64,000 nucleotides of DNA from Natrinema sp046097095 (GCF_046097095.1 NZ_CP175699.1:678414-742413), one strand, 5' to 3'. Shown: positions 53,575-62,946, numbered from the stretch's first letter. Notes: generated by a model from the sequence alone, not told the origin. Translations and numbers: made by a program.

Positions 53575-54921
53575 TTATTTTCCCTCGAAGAAGTCGTCGA
53601 TCTGTGCATTAACGACGGATTCAATCAGGTCTTCGTTGTTCTCAATCTCCTCGAGTCGGATGTCCTCTTGTAACGTCTCTGCCACGACTTCCGGATCGTC
53701 TACGAAAGTGTACTCCTTGTGAACGCCGCTTCCGTATCCTCTCCCTCGCTTCTCGGACGTGACGAAGTTGTACGTCTCCGCTTCGGTCATGTACCGGAGA
53801 TACGAATCGCGTGATTTCTTGTCCGCGTCCAGGAGATCCGCAATGTACTGGTAAACGCGAAACGCCACCGTGCTCGGTATGGCATTTAGATTTCGACGGG
53901 AGTTGACGGGAACAATAGCGGTCGCGTAGAGTGAGAGCTTCTTTTGCGTCGACAGCCCTTGCATCTGGGTGAGTGTGCGGTCCCGTTCGGCTTCTTTCTG
54001 GGCGTCACGAACATGTTCTTCACAGACCGTCTCCTCACTCCGGCGATCCGCGAGTTCACCCGCTTTTCGGAAGAGATCGATCGCCTTCCGTGCGTCCCCG
54101 TGGTCTTGGGCCGCGAACGCCGAGCTGAGCGGGATGATTCCGTCTTCAAGGACGTCGTCTCGATACGCGTCGCGTCGACGATCCAGAATCGATTGAAGCT
54201 GGTTCGCGTCGTAATCCGGGAACACGACATCCTGTGGGTTGAACGAGCTTTCCGCCCGCCCGTCGAGATTCTCCATAAATCGGGGGTCGTTCGTCAGTGC
54301 AGCGACCGAGACATCGCCCTCGATCCGGCCGAGTTGCGAAGCTCGAGAGAGTTGGTAGAGGAGCTTTGAATAGGCCGGTTCGTCGTTCGGATCCCGCTGC
54401 CGGCCGACGAGTAGATCGACTTCGTCGAGGATGATGATGACCGAATCGAAGTACTCACTGAGAAGTTCGTAGAAACGACGAAGTTTTTGGTCCGTAGAGA
54501 TGCCACTTTCGGGAATCCCGGCGGTGACGCCGGCTTCGGCGGCCGCGTTTTCGACGAGTCGGTAGACGGCGCGGTCGTGTGATTTGATCGTCTGGCAGTT
54601 GATCTGGACGACGCCGAACCGAATGTCCTGTGTAGTCGCTAAATCGGACACCTGTTCGCAGACTGCGTTGATGATCAACGATTTACCGGTCCCTGACGGA
54701 CCGTATAGCAGCATGTTCGGCGGACGGTTTCCCTGTAGGATCGGTCGGAGAAATGTGATAATATCGTCAAGTTGTTGATCGCGACCGACAATTCTGTCTT
54801 CGTCGATGACTGTATCGGGATCGAGCAACGCTTTATCTCGAAACACGGAGTTCTGGACCCCCTCCTGGAGACGCCCTTTGATAGATTGGGAGAGAGATTG
54901 TTGGTCGTTCCCATCGGCCAT
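53575..54921 (-). CDS. Orc1/Cdc6 family replication initiator
   Basis: The 448-aa AAA+ protein has a GRDQQLDDIITFLRPILQG opening, Walker A LLYGPSGTGKSLI (~72), sensor region FGVVQINCQTIKS (initiator-type NCQT), Walker B VIIILDEVDLLVG (~160), sensor-1 AALTNDPRFMENL and sensor-2-like DARKAIDLFRKAGELA (~265). A C-terminal winged helix (SRDSYLRYMTEAETYNFVTSEKRGRGYGSGVHKEYTF) should bind the origin repeats. The start at 54921 has CATAAA (minus-strand TTTATG, 54944-54949) about 26 nt before it. The upstream in-frame start would run through that box. The adjacent repeats identify it as a cognate initiator. Confidence 0.95.
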   Translation of the reverse strand: MADGNDQQSLSQSIKGRLQEGVQNSVFRDKALLDPDTVIDEDRIVGRDQQLDDIITFLRPILQGNRPPNMLLYGPSGTGKSLIINAVCEQVSDLATTQDIRFGVVQINCQTIKSHDRAVYRLVENAAAEAGVTAGIPESGISTDQKLRRFYELLSEYFDSVIIILDEVDLLVGRQRDPNDEPAYSKLLYQLSRASQLGRIEGDVSVAALTNDPRFMENLDGRAESSFNPQDVVFPDYDANQLQSILDRRRDAYRDDVLEDGIIPLSSAFAAQDHGDARKAIDLFRKAGELADRRSEETVCEEHVRDAQKEAERDRTLTQMQGLSTQKKLSLYATAIVPVNSRRNLNAIPSTVAFRVYQYIADLLDADKKSRDSYLRYMTEAETYNFVTSEKRGRGYGSGVHKEYTFVDDPEVVAETLQEDIRLEEIENNEDLIESVVNAQIDDFFEGK

Positions 54922-54943
54922 ATTATCGAGGTGTATTTCGGCC

Positions 54944-54949
54944 CATAAA
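54944..54949 (-). promoter_or_regulatory. TATA-like box of orc1/cdc6
   Basis: TTTATG (minus strand) is centred about 25-26 nt before the ATG at 54921. It fixes the start codon. Confidence 0.5.
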
Positions 54950-55068
54950 TAGATACTGGATACCGCGTGCGATATCAAATATGGGCTTTTGACGGAGTAG
55001 AAACTCCTTTGAGCGGAAGTTACGAGAGTAGACGACGACCGTGGGCAAAGTCAAACCGGGAGGACACA

Positions 55069-55089
55069 CCCCGTGTGCGAAATGAATTC
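55069..55089 (+). repeat. ORB-like repeat 5
   Basis: Exact copy of repeat 1 over 21 bp, upstream of the cdc6 promoter. Confidence 0.75.
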
Positions 55090-55321
55090 GAATATGTATA
55101 GATATCCACATATGTGCTGTTCATGTTACCGCTGGATCAACGACGGTAAAATACACTACCTAGTCAAATATATTCTTGAGAAATAGACAGAGCACTACCA
55201 TAGTCACCTCTACGAAGGTCATCGTGTGATTTTAGTCAAAGAAGGAATACGTTTCGAAGGAGAGTGTGGTGATATTGAATTCGTGAAAGTCCCGTGTGAC
55301 TATATGCCAAGAACACCCTCC

Positions 55322-55343
55322 CCCCGTGTGCGAAATGAAATTC
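55322..55343 (+). repeat. ORB-like repeat 6
   Basis: CCCCGTGTGCGAAATGAA, followed by ATTC (one extra A relative to repeat 1). Left arm of the inverted pair. Confidence 0.75.
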
Positions 55344-55666
55344 CGTTTTGAGGGTGGGTGGGGTGAGCTCCGATTTGCCGCCATCTAGCACCGATATCGG
55401 GGATTTTGTGCGATAGATGGTCTGTAAGGCCAATTAGCGCGGAGCCTATTATATAGGGGAAGATTTATTCATACAGCACAGAAACAGCAACCGCACTGGG
55501 CGCCTAGCTCAGAAAAGAATGCTAGTAGATCATACGTGGTCATTCGAAGTCGGTCTTACGGTCGTACTCCACTAATTCGGCAAAACACTTCGGTACAGAC
55601 TCTTTCCTCTGGGATTTGTTCCTCTCTCTTACTGGGACGACTGATCACCCCGCCCTCACAATTTGC
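55344..55666. other. Candidate DNA-unwinding element between inverted ORB repeats
   Basis: About 320 bp between repeats 6 and 7. It contains AT-rich tracts (around 55436-55480 and 55500-55545) and no gene. Its position between inverted origin boxes is that expected of an unwinding element. Confidence 0.5.
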
Positions 55667-55687
55667 GAATTCATTTCGCACACGGGG
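55667..55687 (-). repeat. ORB-like repeat 7 (inverted)
   Basis: Exact reverse complement of repeat 1 over 21 bp. Its G-tract is followed by TGTGGGTGTG. Confidence 0.75.
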
Positions 55688-55830
55688 TGTGGGTGTGTCG
55701 CCCTTCGTTTCCCGTTCGAATGTAGTCGCGAGGAAACCGCTGAAATTCGTCTCGCCCATGTCAATATTATTTCACCCTCGAAACGTCAACCGTCTCGGAT
55801 GTCCCAGTTGCGAGTACCAATCACCCACGG

Positions 55831-56511
55831 TCAACGGGTAACTTTCCCGCTCATAATGTAATAGTCGTGATGAGGTTCTCGGCCCCACAATATCGATTCC
55901 GTGAGCGGTTCATACGTGACTGCGGAGAGGCCTTGTTGCTCGAGTACCTCGCGCAGTTCGTCTGGCGGACGGCCATTGTACATCGGGAGATCGTCGTGCA
56001 TTTGCTCGTACTCGTCCCACGGCTCGGAGTGGTTCCAGTATCCCTCGATCAGGAGTATTCGGCCGCCCGGCTCGACGACCCGTTGCCACTCCTGAATCGC
56101 CACTGTAGGATTCGGAAGCGTCCAAACGAGGTGGCGAGCAGTGATCAGTTCGACGGCATCATCCAGCACACCGAGGACTTCCGCATCTCCTCGGTGAAAT
56201 CCGATTGAGTGGCCGGTCTGCCGGGCCTTTGCTCGAGCGCGGTCGATCATCTCCGGAGCGAAGTCTACACCCACGACATCGTGGCCGAGCTCCGCCAGTA
56301 AGAGCGAAATGACGCCCGTTCCACAGCCGATATCGAGTATACGACGGCGACCGTCGCCCGTCCAGTTCCGTAGAACCGTGAGCCATCGGTCGCGCTGTTC
56401 GCCGGTATGAATTCCGTGTTGCGGTTCCTCATCGAACGTCTCTGCACGGCTATTCCAATGTCGTCGAACGAGATCCTTGACGGAATTACCATCTCGAGGT
56501 GGCCGTGTCAC
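55831..56511 (-). CDS. Class I SAM-dependent methyltransferase
   Basis: The 226-aa Rossmann methyltransferase has motif I RILDIGCGTGVISLLLAELGHDVVGVDFAPEMIDRA (residues ~55-90), motif II GDAEVLG and the post-motif VEPGGRILLIEGYWNH (~145). The N-terminal helix VRRHWNSRAETFDEEPQHGIH resembles UbiE/COQ5-like small-molecule methyltransferases. The target is unknown. It runs toward the origin repeats, ending 144 bp from repeat 7. Confidence 0.9.
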   Translation of the reverse strand: MTRPPRDGNSVKDLVRRHWNSRAETFDEEPQHGIHTGEQRDRWLTVLRNWTGDGRRRILDIGCGTGVISLLLAELGHDVVGVDFAPEMIDRARAKARQTGHSIGFHRGDAEVLGVLDDAVELITARHLVWTLPNPTVAIQEWQRVVEPGGRILLIEGYWNHSEPWDEYEQMHDDLPMYNGRPPDELREVLEQQGLSAVTYEPLTESILWGREPHHDYYIMSGKVTR

Positions 56512-57744
56512 GAACGAAATCCTCCATCGTTCGGTCCTTCTGTCCAGTTCGACATAACTCTATGGTCCGAGACGCTATTGTTTGAGCAGCTGGCGCCAGT
56601 CGTTTGCGTCGCTCTGAAAGCGCGTTCTGACGATTGATGGACCAGCGCTCCCAAACCAATACGACCGTCCAACGCCGGAGTTCCACCGTGCCGGGGACGG
56701 TAGGGTTACTGACCGTCACAAGCCCGAGTGTGGCGAGGATAACGACGCCGAGACCGATACTGCTCATCCACGTCCAGCAGATAGTTCGGTCGGTAACTAC
56801 GGTGCTGGTGACCACTTGATGGACATCGTAGTCCCGCTCCTGTTTGAACGCAGTCCCGCTTTCAACTCAACGAACACAGCCGTACTCGCTCCGCGGACGT
56901 TCGTCAAGGTATTGTCGCCCTCGATCTGGTACGCGAGTTTGATCTATCTGACGTTACCGAGATCAGCTGAAGAACACGACGATGGCAAGGACGACCAGTA
57001 GCTGACGTGACTGCACTCGCTGTTGCATCCCGCCGGAGAACGTCTCGAGTTGCGCTCTCGAACGTCCGCGAGATTCGTGAGCGCGATAGTCGTTTCGCCG
57101 ATACGGGCGCTGGCGGTCTCACTGTTGGGTCCACGCAGCGCAGCGACGTATTTGGTATTCGGCTCCACCTAGCTGATTTATCGATTCCGAATACAGTTCG
57201 AGAATGAGTGATGTTTGGTTCCGAATGTGGTCGAAAGGCGGGCTACGATTAGGTTCATATATGAGGTCTACAACCGGCAGTTGGTGCGAATCCAAATCAC
57301 ATCGCACCCGACGGGACGGTGTTCACCGTGACGAACACCGCTATTGGCAGAACATTGCTGTCAATCATAAATAGATAGCCTTCTCCACAGACAGCTGTGT
57401 TCGACGGCTATCTCCGATTTAACAGAGCAGTTCCTATAAGAACTCCCTGAGAAATATGGCCTCGATGATGCCGTGTTTCTTATTGCTGGCGCAAATATTT
57501 TCAAACTCCATGCCGTCAAGTTTGTCTCTGATTTCTCTATGAGAACACGGAAATTAGAACGGTTCTAAACCTACTCTCCATATGATAATATATTGAACTT
57601 ACCCGATATCAAACTATTTAATCACGCAAAAACCGTCAACAGCTAAATCGTGGCTCCACGCCTTCGCTGTCTGGTACATGCTACAAATAAACGCGCTCCT
57701 AGTATGACGCACAAACGATGCACAAACTAATTACCCTCATCTAT
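56512..57744. other. Decayed region without intact gene
   Basis: About 1.2 kb with many stops. Possible scraps include a hydrophobic stretch on the minus strand near 56720-56790 and a minus-strand string LETFSGGMQQRVQ near 57020-57060, reminiscent of an ABC signature. Neither can be extended into a gene. The last 400 bp are AT-rich. Confidence 0.4.
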
Positions 57745-57752
57745 TCTCGTCA

Positions 57753-58055
57753 AGCGGTGGCGAGAATATCTATCCCGAAGAGGTCGAGGAGGTCATCGGA
57801 ACGCATTAAGACGTCGACGAGGCCGTAGTCGTCGGTCTCGAGGACGAACAGTGGGGTCATTGTGTCGTCTGCGTCGTCTGTTCTAACTCGGACGAACTCA
57901 CGGAGGCCGATTTGGACAGTTTCTGCAAGGAACACGATCAGCTCGCAGATTTCAAACGCCCTCGCGAGTACGTACTGACGGAGGGGAGGTTACCGCGGAC
58001 CGACACTGGGACCATCGAGCGAGAGACGGTTTATTCCGAATTCCTCGCCGAATAG
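57753..58055 (+). pseudogene. 3' remnant of an acyl-CoA synthetase (AMP-binding)
   Basis: The frame reads GGENIYPEEVEEVIGTH, then an in-frame TAA (57807-57809), then DVDEAVVVGLEDEQWGHCVV, LTEADLDSFCKEHDQLADFKRPREYV and LPRTDTGTIERETVYSEFLAE before the TAG at 58053. These are the C-terminal-domain motifs of AMP-binding acyl-CoA ligases, including the catalytic Lys in TGTIERE replaced by Thr-Ile. The N-terminal ~400 residues are missing. Both truncation and an internal stop show it is dead. It is one of several decayed catabolic genes around the intact FAH gene. Confidence 0.75.
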
Positions 58056-58193
58056 TGCACATCGATCCGTTATCGATACGGACGAGAATCAGTCATAGGG
58101 TACGACTGGGAAATCAACAGTCGCCGAAATCCTACGGAATGTGGGCCATACCCGGTACGGGTAGAACCAAACGAATCGAAGGATCTACGTCCG

Positions 58194-59069
58194 TTACTCC
58201 TCTTTCTGACTCTTCTGGACGTCGATATCCTCGAAGGCAACGTCGCGTTCCGTGACGTCGACGGTCATCGCGCCGACGTCCTCGATCTCGGCGTCGATGG
58301 TGTCGCCGCCGGAGATCGCGCTGACCCCTTCTGGCGTGCCGGTGGTGATGACGTCCCCAGCTTCGATCGTCGCGCCGATCGAGGCGTACTCGACGATGTC
58401 GGCGCAGCTGTAGATCATGCCGCCGGTGTTTTGCTGCTGCTCGGTCTCGCCGTTAAGCTGTAGTTCCATCTCGAGGTCGTGGGGATCGCCGACCTCGTCA
58501 GGTGTCGTGACGCATGGGCCGATGATGGTGAACGTATCATACGACTTGCGGTTCGAGCGGTCCTGATCGCCGCGAACAGAGACGTCGAGTAGGATCGTAT
58601 AGCCTAACACGGCGTCCCAGACATCGTCGGCGTCGATGTCCTTGACGTCTTCGCCCATGACGAACGCCAGTTCGATCTCGTGGTCGACGCGGCGGTCGTT
58701 GAACGGTAGTTCGATGCCGTCTTCGGGGCCGGCGACGCTCGAGGGGGCCTTGAGGAAATAGCCCTTGTCCTCGATGGTGAACCACTCCTCGGTGACGATA
58801 TCCGTGTCGGCCAGCGCTTCCTCGACGTGATTCTCGTAGTTCAGCGGTGCGGCGATGACCTTGCCGGGACGGCGGACGGGCGACTCGATGGTGACCTCCT
58901 CGCGGTCGTAGTCGGGCTCGTCGCCCTCGTACTCGCTTGCGTCGAAGTCCTTCCGGGCGTACTCCTTGATCGGGTCGTTCGTCTGGAGGTCGAGTCGATC
59001 AGTGACGTCGACGATACCGTCGTCGGTGAGCAGTCCGAGCCGATCGTCGTCGAATCTGACGAGTCGCAT
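58194..59069 (-). CDS. Fumarylacetoacetate hydrolase family protein
   Basis: The 291-aa protein has the FAH-fold core: GKVIAAPLNYENHVEEAL (~70), GYFLKAPSSVAGPEDGIELP (~105), DHEIELAFVMGEDVKDIDADD (metal Glu/Glu, ~130-150), SYDTFTIIGPCVTTPDEVGDP (~185) and ADIVEYASIGATIEAGDVITTGTPEGVSAISGGDTIDAEIEDVG (~225-270). The family hydrolyses or decarboxylates beta-diketo or oxo acids (homogentisate, gentisate, homoprotocatechuate and L-rhamnose diketo pathways). TTTATG (59094-59099, minus) supports the start at 59069. It is the only intact enzyme among ligase, SDR and monooxygenase remnants. Confidence 0.92.
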   Translation of the reverse strand: MRLVRFDDDRLGLLTDDGIVDVTDRLDLQTNDPIKEYARKDFDASEYEGDEPDYDREEVTIESPVRRPGKVIAAPLNYENHVEEALADTDIVTEEWFTIEDKGYFLKAPSSVAGPEDGIELPFNDRRVDHEIELAFVMGEDVKDIDADDVWDAVLGYTILLDVSVRGDQDRSNRKSYDTFTIIGPCVTTPDEVGDPHDLEMELQLNGETEQQQNTGGMIYSCADIVEYASIGATIEAGDVITTGTPEGVSAISGGDTIDAEIEDVGAMTVDVTERDVAFEDIDVQKSQKEE

Positions 59070-59093
59070 AGTAACCCTACTGCGATCCGTCTA

Positions 59094-59099
59094 CATAAA
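59094..59099 (-). promoter_or_regulatory. TATA-like box of the FAH-family gene
   Basis: TTTATG (minus strand) is centred 27-28 nt before the ATG at 59069. Confidence 0.5.
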
Positions 59100-59232
59100 T
59101 CATCCTTTTTAGACCTGAGTTTGTTCGAGAAGTAATCGTTTATTCTGACCGGAATTCGACAATCCGACGCTACAGTCGCCTGTTGGGAGATTGGATTAGT
59201 ACGGATGCAAGCGATGGATGTCAAATCAGCCG

Positions 59233-59345
59233 TTAGTCACTGGCCGCAGTCTGGTCATCGAAGATTGCTTCCGAGTCGAACACGCTTTGACAGTCTTCGC
59301 ATATCATCTGCCTGTCGATCGCGTACTCCCAGAGCTTCCCGCCGC
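59233..59345 (-). pseudogene. C-terminal scrap with zinc-ribbon-like ending
   Basis: The minus-strand frame ends DCGGKLWEYAIDRQMICEDCQSVFD...TAASD and a stop. The Cys-Gly-Gly and CEDC pair look like half of a small zinc ribbon. No start is present, and at its 5' side it abuts the broken SDR gene in another frame. It is probably a remnant of a separate small gene joined by deletion. Confidence 0.35.
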
Positions 59346-59630
59346 AATCCAGACTGTTGAACCGCGCTGCGCAACAACATGAAGTTACTCCGCAGGTGCG
59401 TCCGAACGACGGCATCCCAGTCTTCGTCGGATAGCGACCAGAACATCCCATCGCGCAGGATGCCCGCGAAGTTTGCGATCCTGTCGAGTCTCAGGATCCG
59501 ATCCGCTCCCGTCGACCGCAGTACCCAAATCGGAGATGACGACGGCCGCGCCCTCACGGGCGAGTTCCGTTGCGGTTGCTTCGCCGAGTCCGTTTCCACC
59601 GCCGACGACGAGGTACGCCGGTTCAGTCAC
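59345..59630 (-). pseudogene. Broken short-chain dehydrogenase/reductase gene
   Basis: Frame 1 gives TEPAYLVVGGGNGLGEATATELAREGAAVVISDLGTAVDG (SDR cofactor motif GGGNGLG, ~10-16), then loses resemblance around 59500. Another frame picks up RIANFAGILRDGMFWSLSDEDWDAVVRTHLRSNFMLLRSA (the NAG strand and helix that follow in SDRs). The catalytic Ser-Tyr-Lys part is absent. At least one internal deletion/frameshift and a 3' truncation are therefore present. It probably worked with the adjacent FAH and ligase genes before decay. Confidence 0.75.
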
Positions 59631-60122
59631 GCCGATCACCTCCGCCGAATTGCTGGCCGCGTTCGCGTCGGTGTCTAATCGAGTCACGGGCGATCGTGAG
59701 ACGTCGATTCGTCATCATTCGTGGTCACTGTTTCAGTACACAGCCGCTGATACCGATGATTTGGGACTTGTCTCTCACTCGAGCACTGTCCGGACATCCG
59801 CGGCCAGTTCACCGCTTCGCTCCTTGAGTAGGCACTCGCGACGAAAGTCGCAATCGGTGAGCGTGTGCTCGAGAGCGTTCGCAGACGCTCAGTATCGGCT
59901 GTTTTGTTGGCTGGAGTCGGTGAATACGGGAATATCCGTCCTGCGTTGAGTTTGCCCGCGATACCATACAGCTATAAATGCACGTCATACACTCCGTCGA
60001 GGTCTGCTCGGCGGTGTCGCAGATCTCCTTACGAACGGCGTCTCCGACCATTGGAATCTCTGTCTGCCCTTATATCGACCAAAAGGGAATGGATTTACGT
60101 ATTCGCGCGACAGAATGTGACC
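59631..60122. other. Intergenic region
   Basis: About 490 bp before a small haloarchaeal gene. Possible promoter element ATTTAC about 27 nt before 60123. No gene is recognised. Confidence 0.4.
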
Positions 60123-60446
60123 ATGGTACTCGACCGAGACCTCGAAACCGTCGCAGCGAAGCGAGATGAACTGCCGAACGCCGATGCCGTCTACGAGGAC
60201 GGCGACGAGATCCCCATTACGGACGTATTCGACGATGCATTCGTCAGCGAACGGACCGAGTTCGACACGTTCGACGAACTGATCGCGGCCAGCCCCAGCG
60301 AAGCCGACTCTGCCGAAGACCTCGAGACGGTCCCGCACGGCGCATGGGACGAGTTCGTCGCCGAGTTGACCGAGTTCGACGATGAGGAGGCGTTCGTACT
60401 GGCCGCCCGCGATCACTGGGTCGCCAAGCAGTTAGAACTGGCCTGA
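60123..60446 (+). CDS. Small acidic conserved-looking protein, function unknown
   Basis: The 107-aa, strongly acidic protein (VLDRDLETVAAKRDELPNAD ... FDDEEAFVLAARDHWVAKQLELA) has no Cys and no membrane segment. It is probably helical and soluble. The composition and third-position GC are those of a real haloarchaeal gene, and the upstream longer frame from 59865 lacks these traits. Family not recognised. Its 3' end overlaps the truncated monooxygenase remnant by 15 bp, so that remnant's breakpoint lies exactly at this gene. Confidence 0.6.
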   Translation: MVLDRDLETVAAKRDELPNADAVYEDGDEIPITDVFDDAFVSERTEFDTFDELIAASPSEADSAEDLETVPHGAWDEFVAELTEFDDEEAFVLAARDHWVAKQLELA

Positions 60447-60839
60447 TCCGACTCCCCCTTTATAGGTGACGACTTGCGGGACGCTGGTAAAGTGGGGGAT
60501 GTCGCCCGAACCGCCTGGCGAGTCGTACGTCCGCTTGAACACTTCTGTTCCCTTGTACAGTGTTCGCCGCGTCGGCCAGACGAGCCCTTCTTCGACGAGG
60601 TCAGTGCCCAGTCCCGGGCAGATCCGCTCGAGCGTTCGAAGCGTCGAGCCGTGGACGTAGATCGCACGGCTTCCGGCGCGGTCCCGGTCTTCCGGTCCTG
60701 CTTCGAGAATAGCCGTTTCAATGCCGCGTGCGTGCGATGCGAGCGCTGTCGTCATTCCAACTGGCCCGGCGCCTGCAACTACTACTGGTACGTCAGTCGT
60801 ATCCCGCTCATGAGGGATATTGATGCAGCATACCACCAT
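60432..60839 (-). pseudogene. N-terminal fragment of an FAD-dependent aromatic monooxygenase
   Basis: The fragment begins near PVVVAGAGPVGMTTALASHARGIETAILE (FAD dinucleotide motif GxGxxG). SRAIYVHGSTLRTLERIC, FKRTYDSPGGSGDIPHFTSVPQVVT follow, typical of PheA/TfdB or 3-(3-hydroxyphenyl)propionate hydroxylases. After PQVVT the sequence turns into unrelated residues and stops, about 135 of 530-570 residues in. It is a 3'-truncated gene. Together with FAH, SDR and ligase remnants it marks a former aromatic (or alicyclic) degradation cluster. Confidence 0.8.
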
Positions 60840-60863
60840 GGTGTTTGTTGTGTTCACTAACAC

Positions 60864-61461
60864 CTCAGCTTAGTGTTACAGATACTGACAGCCGGGGGAA
60901 TAGTATTATATGAAATTGACCGTCGAGGCACATCGCCTAGTCCGAGAGCTACAGTGAAATGCAAAAGGTCGTGTAGAGATGGAATTACGGCAGATCACTG
61001 CTTGATTCTTGGTAGCGGCGAATTGCCGACGGAAAAGAAGAGACAGTGAAAGTGCAGCAAACGATGACCGGTAGATTACGGACGGCTGGCAGTTGTCTCC
61101 GACAGTTCCTAACGGTAGCTATCTCTCATTGCGACTGCGTTCGGACTATTATCGAACGATATGGTCTTTATCTAATTTACCACGTTACGATACTCGAGCA
61201 GATATGGAGAGAAATTACATATTGATGGGGCGGGTGCCGTAACGAGATCATTGTAATTTATTACCTTGGTTGTTAGGTGATACCAGGTTAGCGGGTGGTG
61301 AAAGTCTAACATACGTCCATAATTTACAGTAGTATGCTCGTAACGGTTCCTGAGTAACAGCGGACAAATCGGATTGTATTCTGAGTCCCAGCAGATGTGT
61401 TCAGTAGCGCGTCTGCGAAGACTCGAACGGGAGGTATTGAGATCGGATGCGAGCGACGGGC
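60864..61461. other. Intergenic region
   Basis: About 600 bp, AT-rich in part (60880-60930 and 61140-61340), with stops in all frames. Nothing is recognised. Confidence 0.4.
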
Positions 61462-62922
61462 CTAGATGAGACCTACGGCGGAGGCTCCGTGAGTCAGTGC
61501 GGCCGCGATAGGGACGAGCAGTGCGGTCCGAAGGATAAGGAGGAGTGCGAGATCGCGAAATCGCATGGGAATATCGTCGAACATATCGACCATCATCGGG
61601 GCCGATGCGGCGAGGAAGATCGCCTGCGCGCTCGTGACGATCACGACGAATGCTTTTGTGATAATGTCCGCCCCGACGGCGACCGTCGCACCCACGAAGT
61701 ACTCGCCAGCGCCGGCGAGAACTGCTACCGCAGCCGTCTCGGGGTTCGGGATCCCGAGAATGGTCATGAGTGGGACGAACGGGGCTGCGAGGTACTCGAA
61801 GAAGCTAGTGTATGCCTCGAGCATGAGGACGCTCGTCGCAATCGTCATTATGGTACCGAGGATCGTGGCGGTGAGTTTCGTCCCATCGACGAACCCGTTG
61901 AGCGACGCTCGTGGGATTGATTCGCCTTTCTCTGCGGTTTTGACGCCTTCGTTGAAGGCAAACCGGAGGTAATCGGTGACGGTTCCGGTAAACTGCGGTT
62001 CCGGATTCGGTTCCGCGATGTACTCCTCAGGGACCGTCGAGAGCGGTGGGATACGGACGAGAATCGCGGCGACGATGAGCGTCGCGATCAGATACAGCGC
62101 GATGAGAACTGGGAAGATATGTAGCACGCCGAGAATAGCAGCGACCGCTCCGACGCTCCCGAGGTTCGCGGTCGCAAAGCAGGTGCAGATCACGAACACC
62201 TCGCGCTTGTTGTAGCCACCGCGGTCGAAGACGTTTCGGGTGAGATAGTACCCGATACTGAACGATCCGAGCCATGACGCCGCGCTGTCGAGGGCCGATC
62301 GGCCGGGGAGATTAAAAAGCGGACGCATGATCGGCTGAGCTAACGTGCCAATGAACTCAAGGCCACCGAGCTCAGCCAACAGGTTGACGAAGATTCCGCC
62401 GACTGGGATGACGAGCACGATCGTTATCATGAGCACGTCCCAGGAGACGCCCGCGATCGCGTCGGAGAGTAACCACTCCGGACCGACTCCGAGGAACATC
62501 GCGATCCCGAGGGGGACCGCGATTACGCGGAACGCCCAGAACGGTTCCGATGTCCGCCAGTACTCGGGTTGGACGACATCCTGTAGCCGGTCGTTCAGTG
62601 TGACTACGCCCCGGAAGTACAGCATGGAGATCGTCGTCAGGATCGCACCGGTAAACAGCACGAACAGCACGAACACTTCGACGGCAAGCAGTGACGTCGA
62701 TGTGATATATCCTAATAAGATGTCGAGCGGGATCGTCGTCTGTCCTTCGTACTGGATCGGAAAGAGAAAGAAAAACGCGCCGGTCGTGAACGCAAAGAGG
62801 AATTTCAGCGTTGATCGCAATCGCTTCTCGACGATGTTTACATCGTCTATTGACTTCTGTTCGGGCGCCACTGATTCTCCTGAAATGTGATCGTCATCCT
62901 CCCAACGCTGACTGCCGAACAT
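61462..62922 (-). CDS. YjiH-like membrane protein with nucleoside-recognition (Gate) domains
   Basis: The 486-aa polytopic protein has about 10-11 hydrophobic helices. Two Gate-type segments are seen: GRSALDSAASWLGSFSIGYYLTRNVFDRGGYNKREVFVICTCFATANLG (~225-275) and VAVLAGAGEYFVGATVAVGADIITKAFVVIVTSAQAIFLAASAPMMV (~400-445). The YjiH family is thought to be a transporter, but the substrate is unestablished. The start at 62922 is chosen because TTTATG (62947-62952, minus) lies 27 nt upstream and longer versions would run into it. Stand-alone gene. Confidence 0.82.
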   Translation of the reverse strand: MFGSQRWEDDDHISGESVAPEQKSIDDVNIVEKRLRSTLKFLFAFTTGAFFFLFPIQYEGQTTIPLDILLGYITSTSLLAVEVFVLFVLFTGAILTTISMLYFRGVVTLNDRLQDVVQPEYWRTSEPFWAFRVIAVPLGIAMFLGVGPEWLLSDAIAGVSWDVLMITIVLVIPVGGIFVNLLAELGGLEFIGTLAQPIMRPLFNLPGRSALDSAASWLGSFSIGYYLTRNVFDRGGYNKREVFVICTCFATANLGSVGAVAAILGVLHIFPVLIALYLIATLIVAAILVRIPPLSTVPEEYIAEPNPEPQFTGTVTDYLRFAFNEGVKTAEKGESIPRASLNGFVDGTKLTATILGTIMTIATSVLMLEAYTSFFEYLAAPFVPLMTILGIPNPETAAVAVLAGAGEYFVGATVAVGADIITKAFVVIVTSAQAIFLAASAPMMVDMFDDIPMRFRDLALLLILRTALLVPIAAALTHGASAVGLI

Positions 62923-62946
62923 AGTTCGACAAGAACTGGCATGTGT

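Larger units (their letters stand above)
53197..55830. other. Putative replication origin region with orc1/cdc6
   Basis: The orc1/cdc6 gene is bracketed by seven copies of a repeat with core CCCCGTGTGCGAAATGAA. Four lie in direct orientation downstream (53287-53489) and three upstream (55069, 55322 and, inverted, 55667). The last two face each other across about 320 bp (55344-55666) that includes AT-rich stretches, for example around 55436-55480. Haloarchaeal origins have this form: ORB repeats around a DNA-unwinding element beside the cognate cdc6 gene. Confidence 0.8.

Noticed and set aside
53287..55687. The repeated CCCCGTGTGCGAAATGAA units as a CRISPR array
   Set aside because: Spacing is irregular (tens to hundreds of bp), orientation varies and the cdc6 gene lies in between. 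This is origin-box behaviour.
57020..57060. Minus-strand string LETFSGGMQQRVQ resembling an ABC ATPase signature
   Set aside because: No Walker A, Walker B or H-loop within reach in any frame, and the string runs into a stop. At most a scrap, so no gene is called.
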